Assembly: GCF_001039355.2 (NCBI RefSeq)
Contig: NW_019775654.1
Coordinates: forward strand, 202,849 to 266,848
Direction of reading: 5' to 3'
From: Lingula anatina
Taxonomy: Eukaryota; Brachiopoda; Lingulata; Lingulida; Lingulidae
DNA: 64,000 bases
Part shown: in pieces, positions 1 through 13,058 of the stretch
Numbering within the stretch: position 1 is the stretch's first letter
Layout of the letters: the number at the start of each line of letters is the position of its first letter
Notes under the pieces: generated by a model
Told to the model about the DNA's origin: nothing
The model's input: only the letters and a program-made list of their open reading frames with translations
The model's database searches: none
Position numbers and translations under genes: made by a program

Positions 1-1
1 T

Positions 2-169
2 TTGTCCCCATCACGGATCACTGTTGAAGTGGTTGAAATTGGAATACCAAAAAGGATATTGAATGGCTCAACAATCCCAGAAACTAACACCGTCCACTTG
101 GAGGAAGTGTCTGGGATTTGTGATAGTAATTTTGTAGTGTCATTGTTTAAACCTGTGAAGGAAGTTTAA
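2..169 (+). CDS. 3' end of an unidentified gene (partial)
   Basis: The frame starting at base 2 is open from the window edge for 55 codons and stops at TAA 167-169. The residues are mixed in composition (for example IGIPKRILNGSTIPE and a C-terminal SLFKPVKEV), which looks more like protein than translated AT-rich intron. No splice acceptor is needed if the exon begins upstream. I do not recognise the family. It would lie upstream of the MITF-type gene on the same strand. It could also be chance, since 55 open codons are not rare in AT-rich DNA. Confidence 0.4.
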   Translation: MSPSRITVEVVEIGIPKRILNGSTIPETNTVHLEEVSGICDSNFVVSLFKPVKEV

Positions 170-2051
170 TGCAATATCTGCTTCCTTTTCATGCATTTAA
201 TCTGCAACTTAATTTCCTCCCTGCAGATATCAGGTTTTACTTGAATTGACTTAATATGGAGTAAAAGTGATAAATTTTAAATTATTTTTCATTGAATACT
301 CTTATTGGACACTGTTCTCATCTGAAATGTCTTGCTGTGTATCAATTTAAAAAAATTACAAACTTGCTGAGTTTGTTAACAACAGTAGTAGTGGCATTTA
401 TATGTCCTAAAAGTTGAATGTTACTGTTGTAATGCTTAAAATTGTTAGAATCCTGATAAAGGTATAAAGGACAATAAGATATATTTACAAGAACTATATT
501 TGAAATACATGCTTGAAATGCCCTATTTGGAGAGAGCATATGGAATGTGTGTTGCCTTTTCATATTTTATTGCAAAAGAATATTTTAATTTAACATTAAG
601 TGTCGATTTTTTTCTGATCTGGTACAGCTGTTCACATATCTGATGTGTCATACCTACAACTATAATTTCTTCTCATTGTGACCAACTTTTTTCTTCACAT
701 CCCCTTTCACAATGTGGACTTTGCTCCCCATGTAGCATTGCACAGGTCAATTTTGATATCAATTTGCATAAAATACAGGTAGGCCTCCAAAAAGGAGTGT
801 TTTGTAAAAAACAAGATTTACTCATCAGCGCATGATAGAAGCTTTAATAACAGGGTCAAAAACTTGACTATTTTTTAGTACATTTTACTGTACATTTATA
901 ACATGTTGGGTTTAAACCCCTGAAGAAAGTTTGGTGTGTGATGTGGAAAGTACTTCAAGCTCAGAGTGTTTGTCTGTTCGAAATGTAGTCATATCTCTTA
1001 AAGAGACAAAGATTAGTCCAAATTAAGCCTGTAAACACTACCATTCTCAATTTGGTGCAACTCAGTATTATCATGCTATTCATTGTTTTTGATGATACTG
1101 AATGAAAAAGAAACCTTTGTTTGCTTTCCAATAAAACTTAAAATAAGAAGAAAAGTAGAGGGTTTCTGTTTTATCCATTATTAACAAAGACAAACTTAAA
1201 CAATAGCCATAGCAATAGCAATAGCACAGTTTCATTTGACACAGGATCTTCTAATTATTTATCTTTGCTTTTGGTTTGGTAGCACAGAAAGAAGGTGAAA
1301 ATACAGCTAGGTAATAAGTGTCGGTCAATGAGGTGTATTTGTTAATTTTGAAACCAACAGAAAAATAAATAGTAAACAAGTTGGTGGAGACAGAGACAGA
1401 GTATATTATTATGTGTTAGTGTGGCAATATGGTGCTGATATGGAAATATAGGAACAAGAAGGAAAAGAGATAAAAGTTTGGTGTTTGTTGTATGAAATGC
1501 CAGCTGATGGCAGCAGACTGTGACCAAGTATTCCCACCTGTTTTGGTTCATTCAGGTAGCAACAGGCAGGAATCGGGAATTAGGAATCAACAGTTGGTAG
1601 ATTTGCTCTTTCCACCCCCTTTACCACCTTCATCACATTTTGCACAGATGATTTAATTAAATAGTGTTAAATCTCAATTTGGGATATTCATGAGGAAAGC
1701 AGTGTAAAACGGTTCTCCTCTAGCACCCACAGAAGACAGAGTTTGCTCAAAATGTATGTCAAAAACTTTAAAAAATTGGGATGTTTTAATAATGTTACTT
1801 GATTGAAACAAAGGCAAATGTAGGCAGTCAGATAAAAAAAAAAGACTGTTAAACATGTCCATAATATTTCAGTAAAACAGTTACTTGTAGGTTTTTCTAA
1901 CCCCCCCCCCCTTGGAAAAAAAAAGAAAAAAAAAACAAGCAAGCAGGGTGTTCAGACTACCCTTTATTGCCTTTATGAATGAATTTAAGTTCTAACCCTT
2001 TTTTCAAAAGATGCACTTTTCTAGTGATGTTCATTTTCTTTCTCATTTCAG
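170..2051. other. Non-coding stretch before the first recognised MITF exon
   Basis: I see no exon here. The stretch must hold either intergenic DNA or untranslated and 5' coding exons of the MITF-type gene, because the exon at 2052 begins with a splice acceptor and with only the last base of a codon. It contains a C run at 1901-1911 followed by a purine-rich run. Confidence 0.5.
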
Positions 2052-5000
2052 TCCACCGACAGAGGTTAAAAATGCCCACGTCAGCACGCGAGCCAACATG
2101 AAGCAGCTGATCATGAAGCAACAACTTCAGGATCTCGATCGCAAGGAGCTGCAATATTCACAGTCGTTGCCGTCAAGGTCTGAGCAGTCGTCTGCCATTA
2201 ACATGCCCGACTCTGGTAGCACAACCACAGAGGTCCCTCCACAGGTTTTGCAGGTAAAAATCACACTCTCAGGTAGTACCTTGAAAACAAAATCCATCGG
2301 TTTTTAGAAAAATTTTCTTAATTGATAAGTGGTGTAAAGTTCATAATGAAACCACTAGTTCTAATTGTTTTTTTACTGAAAAATAAAACTTGTTTTATGG
2401 ATTGGATATGTGAATTCAAGTGCATTAATGTGGAATATTTTTGTACCTGGCAAACAGTTTTAATATGTAAAGCAATTTCAGCTTATTGATGAATGATCCA
2501 TGGATATAAAGATTATCAGAATCCAAAAAAGGAAAGATTTAAACAAGCATAAATGTGGAATTCTGAAGTCGTTGGTCTGCATTTGCACAATGCACATTGT
2601 GCAAGTACATGTGTACTAGCATGCATACAAATTAGTTTCCATCTGAAAATGCACAAGCATGTCTAGCACATCAGTTTGTACATATTCGAACAGGCAAAAA
2701 ACTAAATGATGAAAGCTTAAGATTTGTGTTACTGTCCACTATCTCTTATACAACTTATGCACTTTTCTTTTGCACATAACACATTTTCTCAGAAGGTTTA
2801 AACTTTAAACCCTTAACATGTTTTCAGAATCGGATTTATGGACCTAGGAATATCTTTAAATAAGTAATAAAAATTAAGAATTTTTGGAGTAATTAATTCA
2901 CACTTATTACCTTTTAAGATTTCCCATAGATATGGTGTGTAGAAATGTTGTTTGACAGTTAGTGTTATACAATACATGAAGTGTCCAAGTGCAACTTGCC
3001 TAGAGAGTTAAAACAACAGCCGTGTGCTACTTCCTCGGTTAACTTAAAGGGCTCATTACTAGCACGGCCTTAAGGATGAAGATTATGGGGGATGGGTTTA
3101 ATGAGGAGGAGTATAGACATTAAGAGCATGGTTATATTTAGGTTCAGGTATTGTATTTTGTGGTTCTTTATTTTTTGAAAAAAAATTAGTAATTTTTTTT
3201 TTTTTGCCTGCTCCTTTCTTTCACTTGAAAATGGCTGAATAACATTTAAAAATTGGTTATTAAAAATTGTTCATTGTTTTCACAAGCAATAGTATAGGTT
3301 ATATCTTCTTCAGAAAATGTCTTAGTTGTGATAAAAAATAATAATAATAACTTCATAAAATCAGAGTAATGCTCATAGGCTCATTGTGGCAATAAAATTA
3401 ACTGGAACCAATCGAAATTCTAAAATTTTTAAGTGAAATGTATTATGGTATGTTGCTTTGACTTCTAGTAAAGGAAAATGTAAAGTGTCCTATGGGCATC
3501 AAGGAAAAAACATCCAGCACACAATCTAAATGTCAAATCCATGGGATATTTTAGGCCAAAATGTTGGCCACTGTTCCTTTAACAATCAGTGTACCCAAGA
3601 GCTTTGACAAAAATGAAATATGTAAATAAATAAATAGTAGATTGGAAAACGGTATTATAAGATAAATAGATATAAATAAAAATATTGATAATAGCAGTAT
3701 GAAAAGATCATTACACCCAAGGCTTCTGCACAGAGTTGAAATATTGGTATCCCAGTTAACAGACATTAAGGAAGTAACAGTCTTGATTACAGCTATAGTT
3801 TTTGCCCCCAAACCAAACCCTTGGGCAGCAAAAGTAATCATAGTGGTTAGGCTTTTCCACTATTGTTGTCGGCTTTGACGTAAAGATATTTGGAGCCAAA
3901 TGAACCTTTCTCTTTTGGATATATTTTAGAAAAAGGAAAAAGGAAAGGGAAAGTAATTCTTAGTAAAAGAAAATGATACATAGGATTGTGTATCTTTTAA
4001 TTTTGAACTTTTACTTTTGTTTAGCTGGAGGTTATGCATTGTTTACAGTCTGGGTTTTCAACATATTTTTCAGTTTTGCATTGTTTGTTTGTTAATCTGA
4101 TAAAAGTTTGCTGTCTGATTCTGTCAAATGTAAATTATATCTTATTTTGGCGCTCAAGGCACAGCGATGCTGGTGTCACAATCGTACAAGGGACAGAAAA
4201 AGAAAACATCCTCTTTGTCGCAGTCATAGTGCGTTGTTGCACCAGTTTCCCCTGCTAAGTTAGCTTTGGCAGTTGATCAGAAAAAAATGGCAAAAGATCA
4301 GTAGGGAGAGAAAAAAAAATTGTTTACAGATGATGTTAAAGCAGGTTTAGACTTGATTTAATTGTTTTGAAAAAACAAAAACAAAAATATGGCTTGCCAA
4401 TTTAAAATTGAGAGTGATAATCTTTCATAATAATTGTGATAAAATATTTGAACAAAAAGAAAAGGAAATAGAGAAAATAGAAAAAAAAAAACATTTATCA
4501 TATTTCAAACCTTTGTTTAACTAGGGCTTTAGAGTATCTAAGTCAGAAGTGAGGCAGGGATTGATTAAATTAAGACATCAAGAAGATGCATGATAACTCT
4601 TGATAATGGCACGAAAGGTGTAAGCAGGCCTTTTAAAGATTATAATTTTGTCCCAGTCCAATATTTATATCTATGGTTCTACAAATTTGAACAATTTAGA
4701 TAAAAAAGATTATCAGTTTGATATTGCAAACTGTTTACAGATAAAATCTTTTTCTGTAGGACCAAAATCAGTGGATCGGGGTTTACAGTATTAGACCTTG
4801 CATATTTTCAGAATTTTCTGACAGTTTGTTGCTCACTGATACTGGTACTTAAGTATTTTTTACTAATAATGGGAGGGGAGAGATGGTGAGGGTAAGGGGG
4901 CTAGGAAAAAAAATACTTGGATCAGAAATAATAAAGAAGAATTTGGGGGATAAGAATTATGGGGTGCTTAAAGACATATATTATATTTGAAATAAGTAAT

Positions 5001-8000
5001 TTTACAAATGTTTAAAAAAAATAAATACATGAGTAAAAAAGACAGAAAGTTATGACATATGAAATTCCACAGTTCAAACCCTTGTCATGTCCACTTCCCA
5101 TTAGTAACCCCTGCAACTGGACTTATCAAACCTGAAACCAAATAAATCAACACAAGCAAACCTTGAGAACTTGCATAACATTGCTTGCAGCAGTGAGCAG
5201 TCCATACATCACAGGAAACCTTCAATAAGCCTGTCTTGTAAAATAACATGGTGGATATTAGTTATCTGGGTCCCCATCTTCTGGCTGACAGACTTTCCCA
5301 CCCTCTGAGTCGAAGCCAGCTTGTTGCACCGTGTAACTGGAAATTGGCAGCAAAAGTGTTATTCAATGAAAAAGATTTATTTGTTGAAAGTGATGGGAAG
5401 AAATTTATTTCGCGATTGGGTCCTTTTTTTAGTACAAAATTGTTTAATTTGATGAATTATATTGTTACAGAGACAAAAAGATTGTTAGCAGATATTTGAT
5501 AATGATCAGGCAAAAAATCTTTAAATCAGTAAATAAGATCAATGTATTTTACATGCTGGATAATAAATTGATTTTAGACTTTGTGGAATTTCATTAAGTC
5601 ATTATTAATACAAGAATGTCTCTAAAGTAAAATAAAAGGGGGGAAAACAAAATGACAAGGAAAGGACACACAGAGGAAGAAGGAGTAGGTGAGAAAAGGG
5701 ACTAAATAACTTTAATGAACTCTGAACGGCAGTTCATCCCCAGAATTAAGTGACCAGGTATGCAATAAACTCTTCCTGGCCTCAGGTCCTTAATGAATGG
5801 TTCCTGTTACACAACTTTGACATAATTATGGAAGTCTCTCCCTGACCACAACCATTTGCTGGACTGACTACTCCAACTAGCTCTATTCTTGAACCGTGAG
5901 CAACCATCCATGGCGCAGAAACATATTGTTAGCCTGCCTCCATATTTGCATAAAATGGTTGAATGGGCATACTGAGATATAAGAAGTGAGGCTGGCCACA
6001 CTTTTAGAAGTCAGGCAGTCAGGGCTTAGTGAGAGAGGGAAGTGGACACTATATCAGGTCTTGTTCAGAGAAAGCAGAGCAGCTGGCCTTGTGACATTGG
6101 TTACAGACTTCCCATGGTGTATTTATCATTCGGGCCCCTTTGAAGTGGTACAAGATTTTTGTGATATTTGTTTGTAACTTTCTGTCAATAACATCCAACA
6201 CAACAACAGCATGCCTGTGAGTGCAGAATACGGAGCTGAGTATTACAGTTGTAGGCAGACATATTGCACGCCGTATGCAGACCCCAGAGATTATTTGTAC
6301 TATGGTTATAATTATGAGGTAAGAAAAAAGTTATGTTTGAACAGGTTTCATATGAACGGGTGTCCAGTTATGAAGGATGTTGTATTTGTTTCAATAAGTG
6401 TGGAATGAGGTTGTAGAATATTTCCTCAAGGTTAGAGAAGATGATTTTATTTTATTATTTTAAGTAAAAGTAAACCAATTAGGTGATGAAAAAAATGATT
6501 TCAGGAAAAAATGATTGGAAATGGATTTTCTGTTTAATATTGTTGAAGTAAAGATGTAATACTGAAATTAAACTCTCTGCGTCCTGAAAAAGAGGATAAA
6601 ACTTTGTCTTTTGGCTTGGCTTCAAAAAGTGATTTACAAAGTAAATTTTGTAGAAAAAAAGGAAAAAAAGAGAGAGAAAAAAAAGAGAAAAATGATCTTC
6701 ACAAATTCCCACTTACAAAGAATTAAAATCAAGATGGCAGTAGTGATATATATATTTTGAAGTGTCCTGGTATTTGTAACCAATATTAATGAAATCCCAG
6801 GGCCTCACAGGCGTTCATATTGTTTTCCCTTCTGTAGGAGCTTTCACCTTGAGAGAGAGTTCGACTTTGCACTCTCCCACTGTTCATGCAGAATCTAATG
6901 CTGACTGCTATATTTGTGGTATCAAGTCATATTTGCCCGGAAACACAATAGGAAGACAGAAAAAAGGCAACCCTTTGTCACAAAATGTTACAAAAATGAA
7001 TTTTCTTTTTTGTATATCCCATATAGTTATTTCCAGCAGAAACCATAGCTTTTTATCGTGTAAAACTTTTCTAGAATTAAATTCTAGAGTTTCAAAAATA
7101 TGTGTAGGTTTGTCTTTAAGTGTGTATTGTATTCATATTAAAGTATTTCAATGGTCCATTAATTTTAAATACTTTTAAGGTCATGCCATGTGATATTTTC
7201 CAAAATATTTTTAAAGTGGCCATTTACTGTAAAATTTGTTGATATTAATATCCTAGATACCAGTAGATATGATAGAACTCTAAACATTCACTGTTGTCCA
7301 ATCAGATCAGTTTTCTCATCAGATTCATGACCCTGTGTAAAAGGTCTGATCTTCCAATCAGGAAAGTTTTATCATCAGTTTTTCAAATCCAACACGAAAC
7401 ATTAGGACCAGAAACAATAGTCATTAGATAAATTTTCCCATAATTAGATATATTCATCGATAAGTATATATTATAGGTGAATGTATGAACATAACAAAAA
7501 CAATCTGTACGTATGAGTAGGTCGTGTTTGTGCAAAGCTAGGCTGTTCATTGTCATGCAAAGATGCCAATTATTTCTGTGTTAAAAACAAATGAAAACTT
7601 GTTGACAGCATAACATCGCAATCCATGCTGAACTTTCTTTATGAAGAAATCCACATCAGGTTTGATTAAAGTAAATTTGGGATTCGGCAAATGTTATTTT
7701 TGTTTACCCGTCATGACATGCTAGGTTGGGTGAAAGACCCTTATTAGGAGCAATTTGTCAGTTGGATTGAACCAGAGCAAGGACTTTAATATAGGGTAAT
7801 AAGGTTGACTAGCCATTGTTAAAAGGTTAGTGTTTAAAATTAAGCGCTCTTTTTTTTTTCAAAAATTAATGAGAATGCCCTTCAAAAGTTTTTGTTGAAG
7901 TGAAATTGATTTTTTTTTGCAGAAATTTGAGTTCAGATTGCCACTGAAAATAATTGTAACTGATTGGATTTTTTTAAATTTATAATTTAAGTGTCCTTGT

Positions 8001-11000
8001 TTGAGCTTGAAAGGCTGGCATGTGAGGACAGAGATGACCCCCACTTCCTTTCCCATAGCCCAAATATACTCTTCGGTCAATATCAACTCAACGGTCATTC
8101 AAAGCTGGACATAGATAACAGCAAGACCCACAATGATGGTTTCTTGTTGCTTTCCTTTTATCAAAGTACTTCACAAATAAGTTGAACTAGTTGTGGACTT
8201 TTTTCCCTTGAGAGCTTTTTGACAAAAAACTTCACAGTTATATTGTGATGTTTTCATTGCTGTTTCACCTTAATTGGTTTTTGGGAGAAAAATCATTCAT
8301 GTGACTTACATGAAGTTTTTATCACTATTATTTTCACTAGAGTCTTTCTATTTCAGCAGAATGGAGCAGCGTTTGGGATCATTGTCTCAGAGATACCAAG
8401 CTGATTCTTCACAAGAAATTTGAGGAAATGAAATGAACCATTTCTGTTTTAATTGCAGGTCAAAACCAGACTAGAGAACCCCACAAGATACTATGTGCAG
8501 CAGACGCAAAAGCGCCAAATTCAGAGCTACATCACGCACTCCAAGGACGACCTGGGCACGCACTCCATGCCTGCGATGACCCACCATTACGACACGGGGC
8601 ACCAACTCCACAGTAGCAGCATGCCAGTGGCTCCTGACAGCCCCTTGTCAGTAGGTGTCAGCAGCACTTGTACCAGTGTCTCAGAGGTGAGAAATTATTT
8701 CAGAAGAAACTCTTCTCTTTTTGCATCATTTGTTCTTAGTTGTACTCATTTAAAAGTTGAGACAGTTGTCATAATATTATTGAGTTATTTGTCAATCTTT
8801 GAAAGCTGTGCAAGTACTCAAAAGAAAATGAAAGTCTGTAAAATGGTCAGTTCAGTATGAAAAAGAAAAAGCATTCATCAAATAAATAGGTATTGTATTA
8901 TATTTGAGGTAGAGTAGTTGCCATATATAACTGGTGTTAATCCAAGAGATTTGAACGCTGATTATCATAAGATATCTGATTTGATGTCACTTTGCTCACA
9001 AGGAGAGTGATGAGAAACATAAAGATGAGATTGAGATATTTATCTTTATTGTCAATTAAGGCATTTAAGAGCTTGCAGCACTCAAAAGTTGCTATTGTAA
9101 ATAAATAACAGCACAAACTATCTTTAATTGGCAGTTCTAGCCAGTAAGTTGAATTAATTATTCTTTCGAAATTCCCTTCAACTTCTTTGATCTTGGCATT
9201 GAAGACACATATAGGATGAAAACAATACCTGTAATTGTCAAGGTAGCACAAAAGTGATAAGTCTGTGAGAAAAAATCAAAGACTTCTGAAAAGTGAACTT
9301 GATTGGTCCCCCCTCGGGGCTAGTCTGTTGTCTTCCATTGTTAACTGCCCAGTGAAATATGGGGCACAGTTAACCTTATCAATGTCCAGATGAACCACTC
9401 AGATACCGTCTGGACAATAGTGGGTTCATTAAGCAGATCTTATCTAGGGAGTAGCCAGGCAGGAGGGCCTTTAGGAAGAGGGGGAGGGAGGGGCGCCTGT
9501 GCACCCAGACGTTAAGCATTTAAACCTCTACTTAAAGGATTCCTGTACACAATACATGCTTCCTGAAATGGTCAGGTATACTGTAATTAATGACAAGAGA
9601 TGCAAGTCAATTTGCTTTGATAGTCTGTAATGAAGGGTCCATTAGCAGTGGAGCTTCCTTAGCTAGGAGGGGGGTGGAGCGTTGGGGTGGACCTCTCTAC
9701 TAATGGAGTAGCCATATAGTACACAAATAACACGGTGGACTTACCTGGGTTAACAGGGTGCTTACTGTGTCCTGTATAATAACAGGTGAGATATGAACAC
9801 TGATTAGGCACTGATCAAAGGGCAAATAACAACAGAGCACTGCAAAACAGGATTAGAATAGAACAAATGATGCGTAGAAGGACCAGATCTCTCTCAGGCA
9901 AAAGATATTTTTGTTTTAACCAAATTTGCTAGATTTTTTTAATTGAGTTTCACACTTAATGGTAAAACAAATGACAGATAGTAAAAAATATATTTTTGTT
10001 TAAATGACGTTTTCAGCCTTTGGTTATATTTTTACAAGAGAGCAGAAATAGGAGTCCATACTAAATATTGAGACATTTTTATATTTTTCGTGTTTCAGGC
10101 AGATGATATTTTGGGTGACTTTCTCAACCTTGAGGCAGTGGACCCCTCCATGGACAGTGACCTGAACTTTATAGAGCCAACACTGACTCAGATGTCCTCA
10201 ACAGTAAGTTGTCCTTTATGAGTAAACAGTTATAATGCTTGGCCTCTTGCCAGTAATTTCAAGGAGGAGGTGGGTCTTTTTCTGAAACAGTGGACCTTTT
10301 TCTTCCCAAAGACCGAACATGAGAAATGTCATAGAAATCTAACCCCTAGGTAAAATTTTGAGAGAGAGAGAGAGAGAGCAAGCAAGCAGACCTTTCTAAC
10401 CAAAATAGAAATGATCTTTCCAGTTACACAGAAGAAATAAATAAAATGAATAAATTAAAAATTAAATATATACAAAAAATTTTTTTGATCACAAATGCAA
10501 CTCTCTTCAGGTACCTCACTTTAACTATACACATGAATATTATGGAGCCACGGGCACAACAGCTCGTGGAAAATCGTCCAGCTCTTGTCCGGCAGACATC
10601 TTGGTGAAGAAGGAGACGCCAGGCTATCTGAATGAGGATGAGGCCAGAATGTGGGCCAAAGAAAGACAGAAGAAAGACAATCATAATCTCAGTAAGTAAA
10701 CTGACCTACGTTGTACTCTGTGTTTTTAGTTGGGTCAGATTTGACAATTATTAATCTGATAAGATTAGAAAAGAAGATACAGGACTTATGGATACTTTTT
10801 AAATTCTCATTGATGTCATGAATATTTTATAAAGAGAAAAGTGGGTCAACATAACTTTAGAAAAAGAAATAAAGAAAATTCTACTTAAAAATATTGTTTC
10901 TTAGAGGTTATTAATTATCATATTGTCTTGTTGCAGTTGAAAGAAGGAGGCGCTTCAACATTAATGATAGAATCAAGGAGCTAGGAACTCTGCTACCCAA

Positions 11001-13015
11001 GGGATGTGACCCGTAAGTATCAAGCACTTGGGCAGTGACTTTTTAAATGTTTCCTAGTTTTCTAGAAAGTCCAGAGTTTTTCTAACTTCAAAATTTGTTC
11101 AGGAAGCATTTTACGAAATATAACTCAGTGTTTTAATTGTTTCTGCCTATCCTAGCCTACTTTTTGTCCCAGCAGTTCCTTTGCATCAAGAAGTTTCTGA
11201 ATAAATTTAAACATTTAAAGGGCTTTCTTCCCACCCAAAACTTTTACCTTATCTTTCATAGTGATTTTCATTACAGGGAAAAGGACATGAGACAGAACAA
11301 AGGAACCATCCTCAAGGCCTCGGTGGACTACATTCGCAAGTTGCGGAAAGATCATGAGAAGTTGAAAATGATGGAGGAGCGACATCGGAGTTTAGAATCC
11401 ACAAACAGAAAAATGATGCTCAGAATACAGGTGAGTAGTTTTCTTGTTTTGCTTGGAAATTTATAGGACAGTGTTTTGGGTTGAGATTTTCTATTCATTT
11501 TCATTGAGAATAGGTTTCCAAAAGTCAGTTTCTCTTTTGAGCTTGGCTGACTTTGTCAGTTCTTGTTTTTCTTTTCCCTTTTTTGTTTTTTCTCCAACGT
11601 GATAAATTTGTACATACAAAATGAAAAAAATCTGTATATGAGAGGTAGTGATAGCAGTTACGAGTAAAGATATAGCAACAAGAAACCATATATAACAGAA
11701 GATATGTAGGCTGTCTGATACATTTTTAAATTTGCTAGATAAGAACCAGATGTTTTTTTCACTTTTGTGCTACATTGCCAACAGCTGTTTTAAATTATAT
11801 GTTGAACAACTGAATGGCCTTCAACACTGGATAATATTTGGCATGTACTTGTACACATATAGCAAGTTACCCTCTCTCAATGGTCCGTGTGTATCTGGGC
11901 TTCAAATGTTGAAGATGTTGTGATAAAATAATATGGTTAAATAGAAATATTGGTGATATACTTATGCCACAAGATACAGGGATGGGGACATATCTATTGT
12001 TATCATGTTAATATTCTTTTTCGCAGAGCAGGGTATAAAACTTCATAAATATGATATAATATACAGAGTTAAAGAATTTTTTTAGACAGTTAAAAGGTGT
12101 TAGGAAGAGGTACCTTGTCATGTTTCTGTGTGTGGAGCCAATAAATCTAAGTTCCATATTGTCCATTTTGGAGTCAATAAATCTAAGTTCATGGTTGTCC
12201 ATTACTTGACCCCCAAGTAGACATTGGCAAGAAAGATTATTATCAAGTACATCTTAATGATTGATAAGTTAGTTACAAATGAGATATGGGAGCTAGACAT
12301 GGCCATTCTTTACTCAGTTATCACCAGTGGCAGGGGCATTTCTCTCTGTCTTGTTGACACTTCGAAACAAATTACTAGATTTCTCTGTAAGATAAAGCAT
12401 TTTCATCGTAATCATCAAACCCTGGTCTTGTTTTTGAGGGATTGTGGGAATTTGCTTACATCTTTTCTCACTAGAGTTTTTTGTAGGGGGATGTCTGATA
12501 TTCAAAAGTAGTATTTGCATGAATAACTTAAACATGCATTCATTGCTTCTCTGGGACTTTGAAGTAATTTGAATAGGTGTTTTTGTCTGTTTTGAAAAAT
12601 AACTAAAACAAAAATGTATGAAGTTAACTATTTGTGACAAGTGCTTACTTAGACTTAATAGTTATCACTTAAATGAGCAAGGGATACAAGTAAGCAAGTA
12701 ATACAAGGACATAAGTATAAATCCTGGAATGTGATACTATGCTAGGGGGTGTATAAATAGGATGTTTGTAATTGGCATTAAAGTACAAATACGATTTGAA
12801 AAAAAAAAAGACAGTAACTCTGAAGTGAAACAGGACTCCACTTTCTTGGCAAATAATTCTTGTTTCAGTTTGATGCAATTTCACTCATGGCCAGTCATCC
12901 ATTGTTTGCACTTGATCCTTGAACTTGTAGTTGTTTAGATAGAAAGTCATGGTGAATTAATCTTGCATTAATAACTAATTTGATTAGCTTAAACATGCAC
13001 CCCCCCCCCCCCCCC

Positions 13016-13058
<43 letters not shown>

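Noticed and set aside
5248-5499. 83-residue + strand open frame considered as another MITF first exon
   Set aside because: No phase-compatible consensus donor follows it and it ends in a stop.
6789-7178. 129-residue + strand open frame in MITF intron 1
   Set aside because: It has no family similarity, no splice donor in frame and its second half is typical AT-rich intron translation.
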